Part shown: in pieces, positions 6,611 to 11,562 of the stretch
Layout: every line of letters starts with the position of its first letter
How positions within the stretch are numbered: the first letter of the stretch is position 1
Source: Larix sibirica
Taxonomy: Eukaryota > Streptophyta > Pinopsida > Pinales > Pinaceae
NCBI GenBank assembly: GCA_004151065.3
Contig: NWUY0300016353.1
Location: 15,141 to 26,702, forward strand
Length of the DNA stretch: 11,562 nt
Direction of reading: 5' to 3'
Notes under the pieces: generated by a model
What the model saw: only the letters and a program-made list of their open reading frames with translations
The model's database searches: none
What the model was told of the DNA's origin: nothing
Made by a program: the position numbers and the translations under genes

Positions 6611-8792
6611 AATTCATCAAACAAAATATTGACACCAACACATAATTACTTAACTATTCGTTTCACATCGCCTTGTATTCAAAACAAATATATAGAATCC
6701 GATGTTGCCATATCCAGCTGTTTGCTTCCAATATACAATGACCATTTAATCACAACCTCTTGATTTTCATAAGGATTCCCTAAGGTCGCGCTCCAAGATT
6801 ATCATAATAATAGGGTAAATCCAAGTCGGGGATCAGGGTAAAGAAGAAAAACAAGCTATATTTCTTGCGTCCAAGGTAACATAAAAAGAAAATGCATTGA
6901 AAAGTTAAAACCTTGATGGCTCCTTGTTCCAAATGCAAACACGCTTCTTATGAACAACTCGTTCCAATCGAGGGTAAATCTATCCATGCTAATATAAATG
7001 TTCCACTTATTCCTACGAGGGTTTGTAAAATATAACTTCAATATCATATCTATAGTACAATAACCATCATGATTTCCCAAGCCAATCTAAAAATTTAAAG
7101 CGGAGTGTATGAGTGTATTGCTTATAGGGTATCATAGAATGTAATTTTGATCATAGAACTATAAGATAATAATCAACATGATTTACCTAGTCTGATATTG
7201 AATATAAAATAGAATGTACTCCTTACATGTCTATATAAAATAAATAAACCATTTACATTGTTCGCATAATTTCCAGAAATCCAACATTTTATAATATGAA
7301 TTTATAAACAAATAATTTATTTCAAAATTCAAATCAAAATTATAGCAAGAACCTGTCCTCGATGGTTGATCTAGCTAACGAAGACGTTGATGCAGTTGAT
7401 GCCACTCCAATTCAACTCAACTCCTTGACGATATTACCAACTGACCCCTCAGTTTAATTCCCTAACACATTAGGAGTACTCTCCTTCCTCCTAGTGCCAT
7501 GAGCTATAAGGGGGCGTAAAAAATAACATAGAATCCAAGGATTCCTAGAAATGATCTCCTAATCACCAAGCTGATCCCAATGCCAAATCATAATAGTCAC
7601 ATGTCACAAAATGGTCATTACGAGAACCATCTAGCATTAGGAAGCCAAAAGGTGTCCTTCCACTCAATTCTCTCTTCCTTAAATAGGAAAATTCCTCATG
7701 ACACATTTCGCTTCATGCAAAATTAATCTTTTTGTTAATTTTTCTAGTTTTTATTATTCACCCTCCATGTGTCACCTTCTCATGAAGGTGCACATGATTT
7801 CCACAAATCACTCCTAGGTGTTCCCTTATCCTAGGGCCCCTTTACTCAATATGTGGGTGCAAGTGGAGTTCAACTATTGTTGACTCATTTAGAGCTCATA
7901 GTCTCACTAGGACTCTAATATGTGCTCCATTTCTATTTTCTTATCTTTATTTATACCTTTTTATTAAATATGTGCACACCCTTATCTTATAGTCTAAATG
8001 AGATAAAATCAAATGTTTTTTCTTTTCTTTTGCAAAATAAAGGATAAATACAATTTCCTCTATGATAATACAAGTGCATGCATATTTTCAATTCCCATGA
8101 TTGTTAAGGTGTCTCTTCTATGGGTCCTTCAGACAATCAATTTGACTCCTTTTCTTGTGTGGGGAGTGTGCTGTAGGGACTTAGGAATCGTTACCTGAAG
8201 TATTTTCTTATTGCTTGCCCCTCAACTTCCTCGTATGTGACCAAGTCATTATGGCCTACCCATACGACACACGTTACCCAAGCAAAGATGGTAGGGATTT
8301 CAACTCATGCATGGATTTCTATTAGGAGTCGGCAGTCAATCGTCGTACTCTTATGTCTGTTTTCCTGTTTTCTACAACCCCTTTATTTCCACATGAGAGG
8401 CAGTCGGAAAATTGCTATACTTGTCACTACACACACTCAATGCACACATCAGTAGCACTGCACAATATAACAAATATTCATGCTTTATTCAATTTCAACT
8501 TTATTCATATTTATTCATCTATTGCAAGTCAATAAACAATATTTATTCTCATCTATGGAATAAGAAAGGATCATTCATTTTCTTTTCTGCATAACATAAG
8601 CAATTATCATGTTTTATTCCCAAGTCCACAATGTATTCTAGCATATTTATTAATTGCTAATAAATAAAAAATCTTTATTTTATGAAGTAGAACCAAAAAA
8701 CATTTATTCTAGTTTATTTAACTGAGTCACTTGCGAATAAGTGCCCTCAAATTTCACAAGTCAAACTCAGTCAAAGGTGGGTACTACATACA
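6611..8792 (-). promoter_or_regulatory. Upstream (U3-side) part of the LTR, no gene recognised
   Basis: About 2.2 kb of AT-rich sequence between the tandem repeat and the 5' edge of the LTR. By position it should hold much or all of U3, the promoter region. Only short reading frames occur (60-74 codons), none with a recognisable family. Small inverted repeats are visible: 7719-7726 with 7735-7742 (8-bp arms), 8644-8652 with 8658-8666 (9-bp arms), and an imperfect pair at 8722-8733 and 8757-8770. I see no tRNA, nested transposon ends or clear enhancer repeat. The transcription start cannot be placed. Confidence 0.6.
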
Positions 8793-8801
8793 CCCCTTCT
8801 T
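8793..8801 (-). other. Polypurine tract, element A
   Basis: The minus strand reads AAGAAGGGG directly before the LTR start TGTATG. This is the primer site for plus-strand synthesis in LTR elements and fixes the U3 edge of the LTR. The pol stop codon (8823-8825) lies just upstream, as is usual for Ty3/Gypsy elements. Confidence 0.88.
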
Positions 8802-8822
8802 ATAAAAACTTCATCCCAAAGT

Positions 8823-9549
8823 TCAAAATAAATAAGGAAAACTCTGATGCATTTCAGCTACGTCCTCCTAGGTAGCCGAATAGGGACTATAGTTGTCCCA
8901 CTAGACATTGACCTAGTCAACCAGGTGATTCCTAAGATGTCACATTCGATGGTAGAGTATATGGATCAGTTTGGCTGTCACGACCCCTTCGTTCATTATC
9001 TGTACCTTACTCAAATCAATTGCATGCCAAGGATCTAAAACATAATGACGAAGCACTGAAACATGAAAAACATTATGAATTCTAGGTAGAGATGATGGCA
9101 GTGCAAGATGATAGGAAACTGACACTATCCATTAGAAAATTTTTAAGGGTGGTACAAACATAGGAGATAATTTGGCCCCCTTTCCAAACTTAATAGAACT
9201 CTTTTGTGATTTTACTCACAAAAATACTCTATCTCCTATCTCATAATTTCAATCAATCCTATACGCATCCACATAGCTCTTTTGGCAATCCCGTGCTTCC
9301 TTAAATGAAGAAAAAATAGTCACGATCTGATCTTCCATTTATTGAATCACATTGGGACCCAACAAGGTCCTATCCTCTATTCAATCCCAACTCAAGGGAG
9401 TTCTACATGGTTGTTCATAGAAGAATGCAAAAGGTTTCATTTGGATGGAGCTCTGGTTTTTGTTGTTATAAGCAAACTATACCAGTGGAAAATACTCCTC
9501 CCAAAATTTTTTAATACATTACATACATTCATAACATATCTTCTAGAAC
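8823..9549 (-). pseudogene. Integrase C-terminal region and chromodomain-like tail, decayed
   Basis: After the TAG at 9550 the same pol gene continues with many stops and shifts. Near 9125-9000 the segment YHLALPSSLPRIHNVFHVSVLRHYV (SLPRIHNVFHVSVL at its heart) is diagnostic of plant chromovirus pol. It is followed by HILYHRM, HLRNHLVD, WDNYSPYSAT, EDVAEMHQSFPYLF and a TGA at 8823-8825. The spacing matches the group of chromodomain-like tails that end in an EEATWE...P-x-LF pattern, with EEATWE here decayed. In live elements this tail directs integration to particular chromatin. The stop lies about 22 bases before the purine tract, the expected end of pol. Confidence 0.85.
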
Positions 9550-10143
9550 CTAGTTCAACCTTTCTTTCTGCCCATCTGTTTCAAGATGATAAGTAGTACT
9601 AAAGTTAAGTTGTGTCCCCAAAGCTTCTTGGAAGCTAGTCCAAAATATTCCTATAAATACCAATCCTCGATATGAGATTATCTTCCTTGGTACTCCATGC
9701 AACTGCACCATTTCATTTATAAATACTTTAGCAATATCTGGTGCCTGATAGATATTCTTGATGGGGATAAAATGTGCACTTTTCATCAAAGTGTTGAATA
9801 CAAAAAATATTGTATCATGTCTCTTCTGCGTTAAAGGTAACCCAACTATGAAATCCTTTGATATAACTTCCCATTTCGATTCAGGAATTGCATGGGGTTG
9901 AAGCAATCCTGCTGGATGTCGATGCTCTGCCTTTACTAATTGACATTTTATGCATCTTGTGACAAATGTTATGACATCCCTCTTCATGCCATGCCAAAAG
10001 AACAAAGGGTGAAAGTTCGCATAGATTTTATTTACACTTGGATGAGCTCTGTAAACTGCTCGATGAGATTTTGACAATATCAAATCTCGAAGTTCATCAA
10101 TCATTGGTACATAAATACGTTTGTTAAACCTCAACAATCCATC
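9550..10143 (-). pseudogene. Integrase: zinc-binding and catalytic core, second Asp lost
   Basis: Integrase inserts the DNA copy into the host genome. The frame is open from 10143, after a TAA at 10144-10146, to a TAG at 9550-9552; the upstream end is another broken point in pol and not a start. Numbered from the codon at 10135-10137, the HHCC zinc finger is H25, H32, C62, C65. The core has Asp95 (SKDFIVGLP, 9853-9855) and Glu192 (GQKERLN, 9562-9564). The second Asp, normally in SDRG, is Tyr156 (9670-9672). Tyr156 to Glu192 leaves 35 residues, exactly the D35E spacing, which confirms the register. The single change abolishes catalysis, although this is the longest undamaged frame in the window. 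Confidence 0.95.
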
Positions 10144-10386
10144 TTATTCTAGGGAATACCCCTCACACTTGGGGATTTTCATATGCTCATTTTCCAATTC
10201 AGTTCTTACTTCCTTATACCATTCTTCACCTTGTTGTAATCCAAGTATATTTTCCCACAAGTTCATCTTCATAGGAATTACCAAAAAATATTTGCGGTCT
10301 GTGACTAAGTGCATTAGCCATCGTGTTCAAATTTTCCTTTACGTATGATCAAAATCATACTCACTTAGTAACTCTGACCATATCCT

Positions 10387-10823
10387 CTACCTTGCATTCA
10401 ATTTGATTTGAGTAAAAATGTATTTTAGTCCATGATGATCTATCTTTAACTCAAAATTCCTTCCAACTAAATAGTGTCGCCATAGTTGTAATTCATGAAT
10501 CACTGCTGCTAATTCCATATCATGAGTCGCATAGTTCTCTTCATGCGGCCTGAGCCTTCGGGAAGTGTAAGTACTCTTCCTTCTTGCATTAGCACATATC
10601 TAATTCCTTCCTTTGATGCATCAATGCATAACAAGAAATCCAGATCCATATTCAACACTTTTAGAATTGGTGTCGTCGTTAACATCTCCCTAAGTATCTC
10701 AAATGCCTTCACACATTTTCTTGTCCAAACAAATGGTCGATCCTTTTTCTTTAATTCTGTGATTGATCTTGCTATATTTGAAAATATTTCCACAAATCTT
10801 CTATCGTATCCTGAAAGCCCCAT
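10387..10823 (-). pseudogene. RT connection and RNase H domain, complete but frameshifted
   Basis: The whole RNase H domain is seen here. The first frame (10823 to about 10570) carries GLSGYDRRF and the catalytic CIDASKEG. A frameshift near 10559-10573 moves the reading to a second frame that runs to a TAG at 10387-10389, with the catalytic Glu segment THDMELAAV, LWRHYLVGRNF and the Asp-His segment KIDHHGLKY. All the acidic catalytic segments are still present, so RNase H is disabled by the frameshift and not by residue loss. The linker that follows is recognisable near 10290-10345 as TMANALSHRP, a decayed form of the ADALSR segment before integrase, in a third frame. Confidence 0.92.
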
Positions 10824-11140
10824 AAACCTTCATACCTCATGTATGTTCGTGGGTGCTGGCCATTCCCAAATAGTTTTTATCTCTGTAGGATCTACTGCTA
10901 TATCATTCCCAGATATAATGTGACCGAAATAATGAATTTCCTTCTGAAAGAATCATCACTTTGACAATTTCCCATAAAGTTGATTTTTTCTTAAGCACTG
11001 TAATACGAATCTAGTATGTTCCTCATGCTCTTTCGATGTCCTTGAATATATCAAAATTTCATCTAAAAATACTTGTACAAACTTGTCCAACTACTGGTGA
11101 AATATTCCATTCTCTAAGTTCATAAACATGCTGGGTGCAT
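10824..11140 (-). pseudogene. Reverse transcriptase, repeated copy, C-terminal half
   Basis: Identical to 331-647. It holds the FLDE box in place of the usual F-x-D-D (11058-11069), the thumb-side segment [12 protein letters not shown] and the HYFGHIIS segment. Two adjacent stops follow KLSK, and another stop precedes the RNase H junction. Reading frames shift between this part and the fingers region. Confidence 0.9.
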
Positions 11141-11562
11141 TCGTTAATCTGAAAGGTACACTAGGAATTCAAAATGTCCAAATCATGTCTTGAATGCGGT
11201 TTTAGGAATGCCTTCTTCCTTGAGTCATAGTTGTTGATACACTCATCATCAATTAATTTTCAAGAATATGGTCTCTCCTTTCATCTTATCAAATAAATCG
11301 TTAATTCTCGGTAGTGCATACTGATTTCTAAGTATTTCCTTTTTCAATTGGCGATAGTCTACACATAGAATCCACGACCCATCTTTCTTCTTTACGAAGA
11401 GCACTGACTCTCCCGATGGAGAGATGTTAGGTTTTATCAATCCTACGTCCAATAACTCTTGCAACTGAATCTGTATTTCCTTTAACTCTAGCACTATAAT
11501 TCGATAAGGAGCTCTTGCAATAGGCTCGGTTCTCGATTTAAGTTCTATAATGAAATCCAATT
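11141..11562 (-). pseudogene. Reverse transcriptase, repeated copy (5' end cut by window edge)
   Basis: Identical to the RT at 648-1069. It contains the fingers motifs [24 protein letters not shown] and [12 protein letters not shown] and the Asn in place of the first catalytic Asp (11252-11254), with stops after it. The N-terminal part is missing only because the window ends. If the molecule is circular this is the same gene as at 370-1238. Confidence 0.93.

Larger units (their letters stand above)
3781..8792 (-). mobile_element. Ty3/Gypsy element B: complete LTR, leader, gag, protease, then broken at N
   Basis: The complete LTR (8792-5845) is followed on the minus strand by a primer-binding site, a leader, gag and a protease domain that ends at the N. 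No RT, RNase H or integrase of B is present. B matches element A along its whole length (3783-6355 against 1215-3779) at about 85% by eye, so it is a separate diverged copy and not a recent duplicate. Either its pol gene is lost in an unsequenced gap, or the N marks a real junction where a 2.57-kb segment was duplicated. Confidence 0.88.
5845..8792 (-). repeat. Complete LTR (2948 bp)
   Basis: The edges are set by flanking signals. The minus-strand LTR begins TGTATGTAGT immediately after the purine tract at 8801-8793 and ends CTCTACA, two bases before the primer-binding site at 5842. The termini are TGTA...TACA, which fits the usual TG...CA rule. It serves as the 3' LTR of element A and the 5' LTR of element B. 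Its first 510 bases in plus coordinates match the partial LTR at 3259-3779. It contains a TATA-bearing tandem repeat (6236-6610) and no protein-coding gene that I recognise. The R boundaries cannot be located by eye. Confidence 0.9.
5845..11562 (-). mobile_element. Ty3/Gypsy element A, 3' portion: RT, RNase H, integrase, chromodomain-like tail, PPT, LTR
   Basis: The pol gene reads from 11562 down to a stop at 8823. It is followed within about 20 bases by a purine tract and a complete LTR (8792-5845). Domain order and motifs identify a Ty3/Gypsy chromovirus. The stretch 10494-11562 duplicates 1-1069, so RT and RNase H appear twice in the window. The LTR at the low-coordinate end also serves as the 5' LTR of element B, as in tandem LTR-internal-LTR-internal arrays formed by LTR recombination. 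All enzymatic domains carry disabling changes. Confidence 0.93.
10494..11562. repeat. Terminal direct repeat, copy 2 (identical to 1-1069)
   Basis: Second copy of the terminal overlap, in the same orientation. Its left edge is not a boundary in the biology: the sequence at 10387-10493 continues the RNase H domain without a break. Its right edge is only the end of the window, because the first copy continues past 1069 into more RT and protease. The repeat therefore reflects periodicity of the whole sequence and not a duplicated module with its own ends. Confidence 0.97.

Noticed and set aside
6856-7080. 74-codon minus-strand frame inside the LTR
   Set aside because: It has no recognisable domain, no second copy to test for constraint, and lies in non-coding LTR.
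7719-7742. Inverted repeats at 7719-7742 and 8644-8666 as ends of a MITE or as a miRNA precursor
   Set aside because: The arms are only 8-9 bp of A and T with short loops, common by chance in sequence this AT-rich, and no target duplication is seen.
8013-8594. Cluster of 60-72 codon plus-strand frames in the LTR
   Set aside because: They are short, overlapping, in AT-rich sequence and without family resemblance; such frames are expected by chance.
1-11562. Plant pararetrovirus (Caulimoviridae) genome: a circle with a tRNA-Met primer site, protease, RT and RNase H
   Set aside because: Integrase with an HHCC finger and D35E spacing, a purine tract abutting a TG...CA LTR, and two LTR copies are features of Ty3/Gypsy elements; no movement-protein or other virus gene is seen.
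1-11562. Ty1/Copia element
   Set aside because: Integrase follows RT and RNase H here; in Ty1/Copia it precedes RT.

Overview
The window is plant nuclear repeat DNA. All of it that can be identified belongs to decayed Ty3/Gypsy (Metaviridae) LTR retrotransposons read on the minus strand. No host gene, unique flank or target-site duplication is visible. A seed plant is suggested by the AT-rich composition, the primer-binding sites matching plant initiator tRNA-Met, the chromovirus-type pol order (protease, reverse transcriptase, RNase H, integrase, chromodomain-like tail) and an LTR of about 2.9 kb. The long LTR and the C-terminal pol tail fit the Tekay/Del lineage best. The species cannot be named from the sequence.

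Layout, following the minus strand from high to low coordinates. A complete LTR lies at 8792-5845. It is followed by a tRNA-Met primer-binding site (5842-5831), a leader (5830-5349), gag copy B (from 5348) and protease copy B, which breaks off at a single N at 3780. Across the N comes the last 521 bp of a second LTR (3779-3259), then its primer-binding site, a leader (3244-2766), gag copy A (from 2765), protease A, reverse transcriptase (1238 to about 370) and RNase H, which runs off the window at base 1. The pol gene resumes at the other end of the window: RT and RNase H again (11562-10387), integrase (10143-9550), an integrase C-terminal/chromodomain region (to 8823), a polypurine tract (8801-8793), and back to the complete LTR.

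Two repeat structures are superposed. (1) Bases 1-1069 recur at 10494-11562, apparently without a difference, and the match reaches both ends of the window. The sequence therefore closes on itself with a 10,493-bp period: a circle, a head-to-tail array, or an assembly circle. (2) Bases 1215-3779 (A) and 3783-6355 (B) are two copies of about 2.57 kb of LTR-leader-gag-protease, differing at roughly 15% of sites by eye, and they abut exactly at the N. Read around the circle, this is a complete element plus a partial second one sharing an LTR.

No copy can work by itself. RT has lost its first catalytic Asp and changed its Asp-Asp pair, integrase has Tyr for the second Asp of its DDE triad, both proteases are altered next to the active Asp, and gag carries stops and frameshifts. 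Several stops are CGA-to-TGA changes present in one copy only, the signature of decay of methylated CpG. The LTR holds a 55-57 bp tandem repeat whose full units carry a TATA-box-like string, and the N lies inside the third unit of that repeat in LTR A.
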